Origin: Delphinapterus leucas
Taxonomy: Eukaryota > Chordata > Mammalia > Artiodactyla > Monodontidae
Direction: 5' to 3'
Length of the DNA: 64,000 bases
Assembly: GCF_002288925.2 (NCBI RefSeq)
Contig: NW_022098031.1
Span: 15,953,774 to 16,017,773 of the forward strand
Below are positions 38,995 through 53,900 of this stretch, in pieces. The stretch's first letter is position 1. Each line of letters opens with the position of its first letter. The notes below the pieces were generated by a model, which was not told where the DNA came from, made no database searches, and saw nothing but the letters and a program-made list of their open reading frames with translations. The position numbers were made by a program, and so were the translations under genes.

Positions 38995-41900
38995 AAACAG
39001 TTTTCCTCCTTGCAAGGTCAAAAAACAAGGTAAGACTATCCACTCTCATCACTTCAACATTTTTCTTGTCTTGGTCTTTTTATACACTTCTACAGCACTA
39101 GAGTACCTCTCAACAATCTTCTACATGGTCAAACTTGGAATAATCCGTTTGTCTGTCTGTTTCCTTTTTTCTCTTGGCAACATCTTCCCTGGACCCTGAC
39201 CTCTGCTCCAGTCTGGACTAGTTGCTCTCTGGACATACTGTCCAGTTATATCCTGGAACTAGTCTTTGGCCTCACCCTGTGAGTTGTTTTTTTCCTCTCT
39301 TGTGTTATATCTTACTTTCTAGACCTCATGCTTTCCCTTTTTTTGATTTACTCCTTTGTTTTCACAGGGCATATTCTGTAGTACCTGAGAAAGTGAATGG
39401 GAAGTAAAAATTTTGAGACCTTACATTTCTGAAAATGTCATTTTACTGTGGTTTAAGTGTGGTTCCTAGCAGCATCAGCACCACCAGAGAACTTGTTAGA
39501 AATGCAAATTCTCATGCCTCACCCCAGACCTACTGAATCAGAAACTCTGAGGTTACAGTCCAGCAATGACTTCACTCCAGGAGAGGATAATGCACACTGA
39601 CATTTGAGCATTACCATTCTACACTCCTCACTTGGCCAACAGTGGGCCTAGGTATAAAACGCCATGTTAAAAATCTTATCCATTTATGACTATGAAACCA
39701 TAGCCTCAATGTCTCTCAGCATGCAGTGTTGCTGAGAATTGCAATGTCCTTTTGATACAACTCTTTTGTGTTTGAACTTTTTTCTTTTCTTTTTGAAATC
39801 TTTTAGCATCTTCTCTTTATTTCTACTTTCTGGTATTTCATGATGACATGTCTTATTGTGAGTCTTTTTTCTTTCACTATTCTGGGTACTGAGAGACTGC
39901 TTTTAATCTGCAGATTTGTATCTTCAGTTTGTTTCTTTGATAATTTCCTCTCCTAGCTTTTCTCTATTCTCTCTTTCTGGAAGACCTATTGTCAGATGTT
40001 AGATCCCTCAGATCCATTTTATTTCTTTCTTCTCATACTGTCCACTTGTTTGTCTTTGCTCTACTTCTGGGTTATATTTTCTTAATGTTTTCTTCCAACC
40101 CTCCATTGAACATATTTCAGCTATCATATTTTTAGCTTCTTTGAGCTCTTTCGTGTTCTGATTGTTCCATTTTAATATCATTCTTCTTGTTTCATGAATG
40201 TAAAATCTTTTATCTCCTTAAGCATCCTAATTATATATTTTTTTAAATAAATGTTTTCTATGGCTCTGCATTTTATCTCTTTCCTACCAGTTTCTTTCAC
40301 CCTCTCTTCATTTGTTTTGGTCTTTCTCTTTTGTGTTGGAAGATTTCCTCAAACGCCTGTGAGCTGTGGCTGTCAAATCATACTTAAGAGCAGGGGACCA
40401 AAAATAATCACTGGAACCTCTGTGTTTATAGCCTGGTCTTGTTTATTAGCAGGAAAGACTTTGTATGTATATGTTTAAAGAAAAGTCCAAGTTAAAGCTG
40501 AGAAATTTGTGTCCAATGGTCAAGTCACTGGAAGAACATACATGTACCTTCTTTATCTTGGTACATTTAATATTATAAATGGCAAGAGGTATCATCAGAA
40601 AACTGCTAGAAAAGTATACATGGTAACTTGGTAATCCTTATTTAGCTTAGAATATTTACATATAATTATAAACATGGTTCTTAAAATGTATTTTATAAAA
40701 AATTTGTAATTTTTAAATATTCTTAATAAAAAGTTGACTAAATTAAGATGAATGGACTTCAAAATTTTTTCTCTGAGGTGCTAATGTTTTCAAACCTGTA
40801 CTTTACCAGATTAATTTTAAAAACTGTCTGGGCTAGGAAAAAGAACCAGTTTGTGAAGTAAGCAGTATCTAGTGGTCAAACTGTACATAGAAATGCTCTT
40901 TAGAGTGTTTACCACAGTTTAGTAGAATTTAGTCACAGCTCCAGTAAATTCTGGGGACTAAGGATATGCATGGCACAAATTTAGAACTTTTTAATTATCT
41001 CACCAAAAAAATCACATTATGGTGCCACGATTACATTTAACACTTGAGCATAGGTTTAAAAAAAAGAAATAATAGCAAAAACCAACTTACATCTCATCTC
41101 CCAATATGGTACATCAAAAGAAGCATGTGGTTCTTTTTAAGGATGAACTTTGGTCTCCAGCCTTAAGACTGTGGGCAATTATTTTCAACCTTTCTAAACC
41201 CATTTCCCCTCTGTAATACAGTAGAACCTATCCTCACAGAAATGTTGTGAGGGATGAGATTAATATTCTAGCATAATACCCTGCACATTGTGGTCATTCA
41301 CTAAATCTTAGTTCTAACAAATGTTAAGGATTTTTTTTTTTAAATGAACTAGCTCTGCAATTATAGTCCTGAGAGGTTGGTATTAATATCTTTATTTTAC
41401 AGATGACAAAACTGACACTTAGGGGGCTTCCCTGGTGGCGCAGTGGTTGAGAGTCCGCCTGCCGATGCAGGGGACACGGATTCGTGTCCCGGTCCGGGAA
41501 GACCCCACATGCCGCGGAGCGGCTGGGCACGAGAGCCATGGCTGCTGGGCCTGCGCGTCCGGAGCCTGTGCTCCGCAACGGGAGAGGCCACAGCAGTGAG
41601 AGGCCCGCGTACCGCAAAACAAACAAACAAACAAACAAAAAAAACCACACTTAACCAACTACTAAGTGGCAGAATACACATTCATTACCTCCCAATAATC
41701 CATGACTTCACAAAACTGGTGATTTATGTCAGCCTGCAATGATTTAGGTGGATTCCATAAGTGCTTTGCAATTTAATTCATCACAGAATATTTACCACGT
41801 TTTCCCCTCATAAAGCTTAATATTTTATATCACATTCTTAACCATTCTCCTGTTTACATTTACCACAATTGTAGGAGTAAACATTTCTAGTAGAAGTCAG

Positions 41901-44900
41901 CTTCTTCAAAAGTGCTTCAATACTTATTAACATTAAAAAAAATAAATATTGAAATAACATACCTGTAAATGAAGATGACTGAGAATGTATTGATCCCTTA
42001 TTAAGCATAGTCATTATCTGACCAACAAATTCCTTAGGAATAAAATTGGCATAAGGTAGAATCTCAGTGCTGATAAGTTGAACTACCTAAAACAAAAGAT
42101 GCAAATTCAAAGGTATTTTTTTTTTCTTGAAAGAGACTAACTCAAATGATAATTTCTAGAGTAAAATTTAAATTTTATTTTAAAAGAAAATCAGTTAAAG
42201 AATCTTTCTTAATAGAAGTATACAACCATTTTAATGTTAATATGCAGGATAATAAGTCTGTTTCCCTCATCTGTCTTAGTAAATAACTTTATTACAAAAT
42301 AGTCAATACTGTAAACTGTTTACTACACAAAAACTTCAATAAATTTTGATCTGCAACATGATAAATGCAAAGAGTGCTCTGGAGAAAAAAATCAGCATAT
42401 GAAATGTATCCATGTTAGAATAAAGTATCTAAAACAGGGTTAAGAACATGATTTAAATCTCCTTTTAGAACCATAAAAATAAGCCATTAAGAAGTTATAT
42501 TCATTTTTGTTAAATAGTTTATTTCTAACATACAATGTGTTATTTTGCCTTTTGAAGAGAAAGAAGAAAAGTTTGAGGAGAGTTTTCAAGAGTTAACATA
42601 GCAATGGGACAAAAGGCAATATTTTGCATCTATATATTGATATGATGCCTATGCTTTCTATGTAATTTATTTGATTTGCTTTATTTAAAAGTTCCCTTAT
42701 CCCACTTAAAGGGAAAAAATAACCTCCCCCAACAAAAAAAATCCATAACCAAAAACTACTTCTTTAAATTCCAGTTATAATCAGCAAAATATATTCTTTA
42801 AAAAAACATTCATTATTTGCTTCTACATCTGGTTAAAAATAAAAAATCTGAGCAACTTATTAATTTAAATACAAATATCTGATTTGTCAAACTATAAAGT
42901 ATGCTCTCAAATACATGCTCACTGACTGATGGATTTATTTTACTAAACCAACTGTTTTTTAAAATTATTAAATGGACACAGCTAAGTATCTGGACAACAT
43001 GCACACAGCACAAAGCTAACAAATATAAGAAATTAATTTTTTAAATGTCAGTGCTTTAAAAATTAAACTTTAACCTTTGTGTTTTAATGCTTTTAGGTTC
43101 AAGCTCAACCTATCACTTTACTTTTTTTTTTTTTTTTAGCAATTTTACAGTTTCAATATTTCTACTATTTGGTTTTCATAAATGGTCACAGGAAAATGTT
43201 TTAAATAGCTTCCTCACCTCAACATCAATACTTTCATTTCTTTGAAATTCTTGAATAGAGAGGTTATCTGGAGGTATGCTAAAAGAAAAATAAATGAAAG
43301 ACTTGATTTTTAAAGGTAAAATATCTCCTTAAAATACAAACAGAAAATAAACAGAATTCGAGTATCAAAAAAATATATTTTCTCACCCAAGTTAGAACAT
43401 TATCAGTTATTTAAAAGAACAGTATTTTTAATTAATTAGTATAAATGACTAAGCTAATTACAAACATGAAATTCTAGCTACAAAAATAATTAGTCCAATC
43501 TTGAACTAAATAAAACCTGTAGAACAAAACTTCTTTTAATACTATGAATGAAAAACGAAGAAAAGTAAAGATACTATCATCTGGAGTTACAGCAAAAATT
43601 ACCACTGTGACAAAAACTGAATTCACTTATATTGCCAGTAATTTCAAAGAAAGTTAAAAGAGCCTTGGTCAAGATGCTGAATTATTCATTCAGCAACAGC
43701 CCACTGAGCATTAATTTGTAATAAATACAATATACTAAATATCTTTACAGTAAAAGATAGAGAACATCTGGAAAGAAGTGGACTGATTCAGACTTTCTAA
43801 AACAGAACAGTGTTCCAACAAGATCAGAATAAATCAACAGTTCCGAGGGAACCAAAGCTAATTCTAGACCCTGTGGCTCTGAATAAGAATGAGCAGTATA
43901 GTTCTATTAAACTTATGAAACAATGAAATATTAAGCACTTAAAAACAGCTGAGAATAGGATGGTAATGATTATAACAATAAGAATGACAGCAAAAATTAG
44001 AGAGCTAGCCACTGTATTATGAGCTTTATTTACATTATCTCCTATGTTCCACAGTAACCACATGTATCATCATGTAATTGACAGAAGAGGAAACTGAAGG
44101 TTGGAATGGCTAGTAATATGACCAAGAACACATCGTAAATAAATGACAAGGCCACAATTTGAACCTAGATTTATATGATATTTGAGCCTAAGTTCTTTTC
44201 TTTTATAGAAGTTATAAATGTAAAAACAGTATTATCATATTTAGATTTAGAGGTACAGTATAGAGTTTTGTATCTAGAGCTATTTTTGCTCTATTTGGTA
44301 TTATTTGGTTTATCTAACCACAGGTATTAAAATACACACAAAGACAAATACCAATTGGCTAACTATTGCACTAATAAAAAAAAGCTTATCAGGAACATAC
44401 AGTATTAATATTATTGGGATCACATATCAGAAACACTGAACCTTATTTTTTTTTTGAGACTTCCAATTTTTAAAATAGATTTCATTTATTTATTTGTTCA
44501 TTTTTGGCTGCACTGGGTCTTTGTTGCTGCACGTGGGCTTTCTCTAGTTGTGGCGGGGGTGGGGCTACTCTTCATTGCAGTGCGAGGGCTTCTCATTTCA
44601 GTGGCTTCTCTTGTTGCGGAGCACAGGCTCTAGGTGCACGAGCTTCAGTAGTTGTGGCTCACGGGCTCTAGAGCGCAGGCTCAGTAGCTGTGGCGCACAG
44701 GCTTAGTTGCTCGGCGGCCTGTGGAATCTTCCTGGACCAGGGCTCAAACCCGTGTCCTCTGCATTGGCAGGCGGATTCTTAACCACTGAGCCACCAGGGA
44801 AGCCCCTGAACTGTAGTTTTAAAATATCTTATAATGAGGGAAGAGAGTAGCATACAAAGCTGAAAGGTTCACTCCTCCTAATCCTAATGATCAATAAAAT

Positions 44901-47900
44901 CAGGAATTTATTCAATTGTGCACAGGTTGAATCTTCTGATCTCAGAACTCACACTAATGTTTATTTATTTTAATTTATAGTTAGTATCCTTTCTAGATAC
45001 TGTGAGCATATCAAAAAACATTGGTCGAGCTTTTAAAAACACAGATGATTAACAGAATTTACCTATCAATTATAAAGGGAGATAGTCAATATTGTAGGTA
45101 CAAATGGGCCATATAAGATCCGTATAGTCTCTAAGCTTGAGGAGTACAGTAGTTAGTAATTAAAAAAAATTTTTTTCATGAATCTTTATTTGAAAGAAAA
45201 GAGGCTTCAAACTGATAAAGTATTATGTATTTTTCATCAGTTCTCTCTGAATGGTACATTAAAATTATTTTTTGAGATATAATTCATACACCATAAAATT
45301 CACCCTTTTAAATTGCACAATTCAGCTTTTTAGTATGTTCACAAAGTTGTGCAATGGTCACCTCTTTTACTTCTAGAACATTTTCATCACCTCCAAAAGA
45401 AACTCTGTATCCATTAGTAGTCACTCCCCATTCTACCCTCCTCCCAACTCTGATAACCATTAATCTATTTTCTATCTCTACTGATTTGCCTATTCTGGAT
45501 ATATCACATAAATGAGACCATATAATATATGGCCTTTTGTGTCTGGGTTCTTTCACTTAGCATAATGATTTCAAGATTCACCTATGTTGTAACATGCATC
45601 AGTATTTCATTCCTTTTTATGGCTGAATATTCCACTGTATGGATGTACATATCACATTTAATTTATCCATTCATCAGTTGAACATTTGGATTGTTTTCAT
45701 TTTTTGGCTGTTATAATGCTGCTACAAACATTAGTGTACAAGTTTTTGTGTGAACACGTTTCATTTCAATTCTTTTGGGTAGTACTTAGTGATTTTTAAC
45801 TGAAGGTCAACAGACTATTAATTGTATCAATTCCCACTAGCCCACGTGTCTTCTAGAGGACAAGTACCGTGTTTTGGTACTCAAAGGGTGGCTGAATGAA
45901 TTCCTAACAGACTTTAAGTGTCCACCAGGTTACAGTCCTTATGTTTCTCATTTTTAATTGTTTTTCTTTCACTCATTTAAACAATTCATTCACTTATGAT
46001 AGTCCTCAGTGATGTCCAAAGCCTCTTGTTTCTTCTAGTTGATTTTGGTTTTATCTGTTTTCTTTGTTACTGTACTGTTGCTGTTACTGTATGAAAGCAG
46101 CTTGCAGACCATAAACAGTTGGGAAACATCACAGAGAAAGGTATGGTTATTCACACAGTCTTTGAGTATCAGTAATTAGGTTAAAAAACTTATAAATGTT
46201 CCAATATAAAAGATACTCAAATATTCATATTATCTAAAAACCTAAGTCATGCTATTCCAAACACTCTTCCTACTGTTCAAATACTACTACTGATAGATTT
46301 CAATTATAGAACATTGTGTATATGCGCCATAAAATAAAATTTAAAATCTAACAGTTTGTGATTTTCCAAAGTAATCAATTATTTGGAAAACAAAAACAAA
46401 GGCAAAATCTTCTCATGAAACTGTGAAAGTGTGCATGGTTTTTAAGTTCTCTTAGTGAGCACTGCATTTTTATCATCAACTAACTAATAAAAGCTTTCAC
46501 TTTGAGCCTTAAGGTATTTTTGGACTATGAAATAAAAACTAAATTGGCTTTATCAATGTAAACTATTCAATTAAAAACACTGATTAAAACATTAAGTCAA
46601 AATACATAAAATAATTGTGGACTTTTACAACTAGTCAAATCAGTTAATTTAGTCTTACAATTAAGGACAATGATGCCAACTGAGAGGAAATGACCAGTTC
46701 AAGGTGAACAGAAAGTAGGTGGCAGAGTCAAGAGTAGGCCACAGGTCTCCTGACTCTCAATACAGGGTATCTTTCTATTACTTCATGTAGTAGAAGGCTT
46801 AAATGTGTAACTAGAATAACCACAACTTAGAACACTGATTCTGTGTTACTTAGTACCAGAATTTAGTACCTTTATTTTTTTTCTAGCCATTTAAAAAACC
46901 CCAAATTTAGGGGTAAATTTCCTAGTCCCAGTTATTTAAAGTTTTGGTCTTTAAGTTTTTAGTTTAAAAATATAGCTGGTTCACGGTAAAGGATATGGAT
47001 AATGTCAGTTTCTCTTAAGTGAAAGAAATAATGATTATGAGGATAATAGTAAGAGCAAGCATTTTAATAGAAGCACTTACATTCCAGGAACTATTCTAAG
47101 CATTCATTTAAATGATTTAATCCTCACAATAACCCTATGAGTTAGGTAGCATTACTATTCCTATTTAGCAGATGAGGAAAATGAGTCACTGAAACATAAA
47201 TAACTTGTACAAAATATCACAGTTACAAAGTTGTACAGTTGGGATTTGAATCCAGGTAATCTGGCTCCTGAGTCAATGCTCTTATCCTCTACGTTAACTG
47301 TTTCTTAAACTGTGTGATTTTTCAACATACTCAATATACTCAAACCTTTAATGTAAGTAGGGCCTCCAACAGGCAAAATACTGTAATGAAATTATACTAC
47401 AACTGCATGAATACAAAAAGTACATAAAATGTTAATTACCTATTATTAGGCCTTTGTTTCTCTACCTACTTTCCTGTACACAAAGAAAGTACTTAAGAAA
47501 CTGAATTTAATAAAATAAGAACAAAGCTTGGAAAATGAAGAATGTTCAATAAGAAACTTGAGAATAAGAAAGATGGTGGAAAGACTCAGTCATAGGAAAA
47601 GAAATTCTTAAAGAAGTTTTACTCATTTCAAAAAAAACTGATCTAAGCTCATTCAACTTATTAATAGGGCAACATGCATATACAGACAGATAATTGAGAA
47701 AGAAAAAGAAAAGTTTAAATTTCTAAATCTGTTTGCTTCATACAAATTAACGTAGTGACTTAGGCAACAGAGTCCACAAAGGAACTCAAAAATACCCAGG
47801 GTTATTTTAAAAATGAAAACAGAATTTGCTTAGATATGCTTTGTGAGTCACTATCATTCTCCTGCATATATTCAATATAAAGAATATGCTTGCATTGGTA

Positions 47901-50900
47901 TTAATAAGATTTCTAGAGTTGAGAAATATATAAGAAAGCAAAACAAAGTCTGACCAGTTATGGAAACAGAAATTACGATCACATGTCATTACTTCCAATT
48001 CTGAAATATCAGAGAAGCCTTTATAGAGAAAAATGTAAGTTAACCTTCTGCACTCTACAACTTTTCTTTACTTAATAACTAAACCACATTAGAAAGATAG
48101 AAACTTTTCAGTTAAATCATTCTGTGTAGACTCATCTGATCATTATCAATATGACAATGTAGGTTTTTCTTCAAGTATATGAAATTTATAATTTAAATGG
48201 TTTCAAACTAACAATTTTTAATGATTAAATAGCAGTGCATGACACATTCATCCTTCTATAGTTTTAAAAAATGATTAATGGGGCTTCCCTGGTGGCGCAG
48301 TGGTTGAGAGTCTGCCTGCCGATGCAGGGGACACGGGTTCGTGCCCCGGTCTGGGAAGATCCCACATGCCGTGGAGCAGCTGGGCCTGTGAGCCATGGCC
48401 ACTGAGCCTGCGCATCCGGAGCCTGTGCTCCGCAATGGGAAAGGCCACAACAGTGAGAGGCCCGCATACCACAAAAAAAAAAAAAAAAAAAAAAAAGATT
48501 AATGGATAAAAAAAAATAGAAAAACTTTTGTTGTCATAGAATTTCACCACTCTAGCAAAAAGGAAAATTAGATTGTAGGAGTACTGAAGACTACCTACCT
48601 ATCACAGCTATTACTGGTTAAGTCCATCTTTAGTAAAATGGCACATTTGAGATTAGTGCTGCCAAACAGAACTTCCTGTGATGATGGGAATGTTCAATGA
48701 TCTGCAGTACCCACTAGAGCAACCACTAGCCACACATGGCAATGTTGAAACGTGGCTAGTGAGAATGAAGAACTGAGTTATTAATGTGACTTAGTTAATT
48801 AAAAATTTAAGTTAACTGTAGCTAGTGACTGCTGTATTAGATAGTATAGCTCTAGAGAGACTGCAGCAGACTCCTCATTCAAAAAATTCCGTATTCTAAT
48901 TACCTTATTCTCATTCAGTGAGGGGTCAAAATAGCATCCTTAAGATACACCCTCAGTTGGAATGTATACAATGAAAATTCCATTCTTCTTTGCAAAACTT
49001 AAACATCTTAAAAAGCTGTTCGTTATTACCAATGATTTTATTTATTCTAAAAAAAACTCATTTTCTGAAGTTGTTTTTCTCTTGTAATGCTAAATGGGCA
49101 TCAGATTTTTAAAATGGACCTTCTTAACTTCATCGAGTTAAAACCATGGCTCCTTAATTATGATGCATTCATGTGACCTTATATATAGACCCCTGTCTTA
49201 CAACCAAAACACTGTAAAGAGCAAAAATCTCCACTGCTCACAGATAATGTACCCAGTGGATAAATGCCTAATCCACTTCTTTGTATACAATCTAGCAATC
49301 TTAAGAGTCAATTACTTTGTTAATGAATAATGGGAAATACTGTTTTTAGAGCAATTACAGGTATAATGTGTACTTCTTGAAAGACTGTCTTAACTGTAAA
49401 AATGAATAAGCTGACCTTTTAGTAAAGAGAAAGTCTTCAAAAGTGTTGGCTAGTTCTGGCCACATACTGTCAAATTTTCCAGAAGAAGCATGCTGCCGGG
49501 CAACAGGTAGCCCAATAGAAAGAACTTTGAGGAGAGAAGATACTGCTAGTTTCCATGTGCTTTCAGAAGGGCAGGAATACTTCAAACTGAGAGGAACCCT
49601 AAGAGTCTGTGAAAATAAAGACAGTTTAAGATAAGTACTAATTAAAACAAACACACACAGCTTTAATTACTTTTAAAAAAACTACAGCTGAGAGCAAAAA
49701 ATAATAACATAGGTATTTTCATTTTAAATAGGATGTTATTTTCTAGAAAGACCAATTCTCAGACATGGTCCTCAAATCATACTGCCTAGAAAGATATACT
49801 TTTTTTTTTTTGGCCACTTCCCGAGGCATATGGGATCTTAGCTCCCCGACCAGGGACAGAACCCGCACCCTCAGCACTGAAAGCACAGAATCCTAACCAC
49901 TGGACCGCCAGGGAATTCCCTAGAAAGATATACTTTTAAGTCCTATGTCCATTTTATAAACAATGACCCTGAATAAGGAATGAATAATAACCTTTTTGAA
50001 CCTCGGTTTCGCATCATAAAAAATAGAGATGTTTTCTGAAAAGTTAAGAGTAAGAAACTTACAATTTTGCAGCTTCTCCAACTTGACGTTATAAAATTAG
50101 AGCATTCTGCCATAGTTCTCCTGGCAGAAAATAATTTGACTGATGGGGTTTCTCCCATCCAAGAGAGATCAGTACTGCTTATATTTTTTCACTAATGGTT
50201 AGGTAAACATGGCCTAGAGTATCATTACTTTGAAGTCTTATACTTTATCTTTAGAATTCTTTGAATTTTATACTCTACACTAACATTTTAATGTATTTTT
50301 TTCCTTTTCCAAATATTTGAGAAAAGCTGATAATTCAAGAACTTGGTTTATTTTATCATTAACCCTTGAGAACACAGAACAGCATCTGAACTATGTCTAG
50401 TGACTAAAATATTGAGACTTACTTTTTAATTGGTCAACTTCTGAGACAGGTTGCTGTTAATCATTAAAGAACTAATTCAGTGGTTCAGAATGAATTTCTC
50501 TGGTCATAGTACTATCCAACAACTAAAAGACTAGACTGACCAAACTATCACAGTGAGTTATCCCAGAGCACCATCAATAAATAGTTTCAGCATACCGTGT
50601 GATAATGTGCATTAGACTCAAAATTCAGCTTTTATATAAAAATTCTAGTCTGAGAAAGATAAAGAGTAGATGAGATACATTTTCATATTTTAATGTTATG
50701 GAGTGAACATAAAACCTGATTTCATCATCCTCCACACAAATGATTACTGAATACTCACACAGTGAACATGTGAACCATTACATATTAGCATGAAATGGGC
50801 CTCCACTAACAGATAATTAGCCTACCCAGAATCTATTTATCTCTTTCCCCTCCCCACATCCAGTTGGAAATTAGGGTAAAGAGATGATTAGTTTATTAAG

Positions 50901-53900
50901 CCAATCAATCTACTCCATTTCTCTGGCCATAATCACTGATTCAAGACTGGGCATGGGACTAAAGCCGATTCACTTAATTTTAGTAACTTAAGAAGAATCT
51001 GATAAACACACACCTGCTACTGACATATAATCCCTTTATTAGCCTACAACTATGAGAAGGAACATAGTTAGGATGCAGTCAACCCCTTGGAAAGCAGAAC
51101 AGGGAAAAAAATTTTGGTTTTTGGTGATAGTACTGAACCACTGGATCAACCAATCCTAAAGCCCTCCAGCTCTGAATTTTCCAACTAAGCCTGTCCCTTT
51201 ATTGTTAAAGCTAGTCAGAGTCTGAATTTGTGTCATATGCAAACAAAAGAATACTAAATTATACACCGGCCACTCTGAATTAACATGTTATAACTCAAGA
51301 TTAGATAAATGAAAAGTATGGTTTACTACTAGATTAATATTTTACCAATGTCAAGGGAATATTAAGCACAGCAAATATATTTGATTTATACAGTTATTTT
51401 TTAAAATATTTAAGCAACTAATACAGAGATTGGCACAGAGTATATACTCAGTAAATGTATATGGAACTGGAAAATTCAGTTCTTGCTGTCACGAAGCTCA
51501 CAATTTCTGAGGAAGGAAGAGCCTTGTCCAATTAACCACAATGCAATGTAGTAAGTGGCATCAATGAAGTGCTCTGGAGTACAGAAAACTGATTATTTAA
51601 TTCCTTAAAAAATACAAGCTGATTCATGTCACTCCTCCATGTTCAAACCTTCAATGGTTAAAGAATAAAATCTGATGCTTTACGATGGCTTGTAATACCC
51701 ATAGCCACTTTTTCAGACCTATTCCAGGCCCTGCCACCTCCCTAAGTGGGATTTCTCAACACTGCTTTAAAAATATACCATGATCTTTTATATTGCTTAA
51801 TTGATCTATATCTCCTTCTCCCTTTTTGCTGGTACTCCTTCTTCAAATGTTACTTCTGTTAATCCTTGCCAAGATCCCCTAGGCAGTTATTTCCTTGTCT
51901 ATTGAGGGAAGGGGGAACCTAACTTTTTCTTCAACACTGACTACTTGGCAAGTATCACTAAATGCCATATCTCAATTGAATCTCTTAATGGTTAAGACAT
52001 GAAATTTGTATTGGTATTACCCTTCTTTTACAGATGAGAAACACTCTCAGGCTCATCTGCCCCAAAATCATAGAGCATCCTGTCCTAAGAAACAGGATGC
52101 TTATTGTCTTATGCGGCAAAATTTAAGAATCATAAAAAATCTAATTCACTCTTACTTTAAAATATTTTTCATTAAAAAAACCTTCTCATTTTAAAAAAAC
52201 GGCTTCCTGGGCTTCCCTGGTGGTGCAGTGGTTGAGAATCCGCCTGCCAATGCAGGAGACACGGGTTCGAGCCCTGGTCTGGGAGAATCCCACACGCCGC
52301 GGAGCAACTGGGCCCGTGAGCCACAACTACTGAGCCTGCGTGTCTGGAGCCTGTGCTCCACAACAAGAGAGGCCGCGATAGTGAGAGGCCCGCGCACTGT
52401 GATGAAGAGTGGCCCCCGCTCGCCGCAACTAGAGAAAGCCCTCACACAGAAAGGAAGACCCAACACAGCCAAAAATAAATTAATTAATTAAAAAAAAAAA
52501 ACAAAAACGGCTTCCTAAATAATATCCATGAATGTTGGAGAAGAGTAACTATAAATAATAACAAATTATATTTTCCATTTATCTCAATATATGATAATAT
52601 ATTATTACCTAAAGAGAAATTTCAATAATACATTATTAAATGAAAGTATGGAAATTAAAAAAAAATACCTTAATAATATTCTGGAGTACTTTCTCATTCA
52701 CCACTGCTTTGTGACAGGCTGTTTTTTGGTATAAATCCACAACTACTTCTAAAGACCTTTCAGCAAATGGTACATAATTCAAGGCTACCCATTCCGCCTA
52801 GAAAGTAATATTTTCACAGAGTTAAAATAAAAATGAGATTAAATGAAATCATATTGTTTTCAAAGTGAAAGCTTCTTTGTCTTAAAGTTTAGGCCTTGGT
52901 TTTAGGCCAGATTATATTATGTGCAAAGTTTTCAAAGAGATATGTACTTCATGAAAGAATAATTTTCAGCCAGGCAAAAATTAAAACTATCAGAAAAAGT
53001 ACATAGAGCATTCTATCAAAAACTGGGAAAGATGTACTTTATTTGTTGCCAATAGGTTAGGACAATTTCAGGAAATTTAACTCACCGGTGCAAATAGTTG
53101 GATCTATTGTGATTCCATTGTGTTGCAAGACAAATAGAATGAGAAAAGTTAATACACATTAAAACTACGTTTCGGACCATGTAAAATTATAATTTTTATG
53201 TTGAGTGAACAAAATCAGCATGTGCATGCATTCAGAAATTTACTTTTCCCCTAAAAGCCAAAACAAAGTTTAAAATTGGCCAACTATGGCTATAAAAATC
53301 TTTTATGTAAAATCCAACTAAATTTCACACCAGTAGTAGACTTATTTAGTACACACAGATTTCTTCATTTTGTATTGCAGATATCTATTTTAGATAAGAT
53401 TAGGCTTAGGGATTTAGAAGCCATTTTATAGCAGGATGAGGACACAAAGAAGGGAACTACGAAGAAAGAGTAACATGCAAGGCCAAACTTTCTGGAGAAC
53501 CACTTGGGAAAAGAAAGTAATAAACAAACAAACACACAAAAGGAACACAGAAAAGGTCTTCCAAATAGTGTTTCTTTTCAGCTTAAACTATTAACATACA
53601 TATGAAAGTTTATTTGTGAATGAAAATTTTCTGGGATAATCAAAGTCCATCTTAAGTGGAACTGACTATATCTATAAGCCATGAAATCTTACAGAGTAAA
53701 TATAATTTATAGCAAATTACCTGATTATATTTTGCATTTGCAATGTGTTTTGTTTCTAGCTGTCCATACTGTGGAGGTTTACAGGAAAATTCTACAAATG
53801 CCAATAACTGGTCAAATATAGCTGGATACATTATCTGCATGTTTTCCGGTCCTATACAGATGGCCTATAAAAACAATATATGAATAGTAGAATGCATAAT

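Larger units (their letters stand above)
38802..41962 (-). other. MON2: MON2 intron, 3.2 kb
   Basis: Contains an (AC)n run, a MER5A-like piece, a T-rich stretch at about 39770-40330 that looks repeat-derived but that I cannot name, a MIR-like copy and a CHR-type SINE. Confidence 0.85.
43279..49415 (-). other. MON2: MON2 intron, 6.1 kb
   Basis: Carries MIR-like copies (about 44020-44190, 46640-46800, 47040-47300), two CHR-type SINEs, an L1 3' UTR in minus orientation and an old DNA-transposon-like piece (about 48648-48860). The rest is unremarkable AT-rich sequence. Confidence 0.85.
49607..52668 (-). other. MON2: MON2 intron, 3.1 kb
   Basis: Contains two CHR-type SINEs, an L2-like stretch at about 51590-51930, and an old repeat of unknown family at about 50780-51262. 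The remainder is not recognised. Confidence 0.85.
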
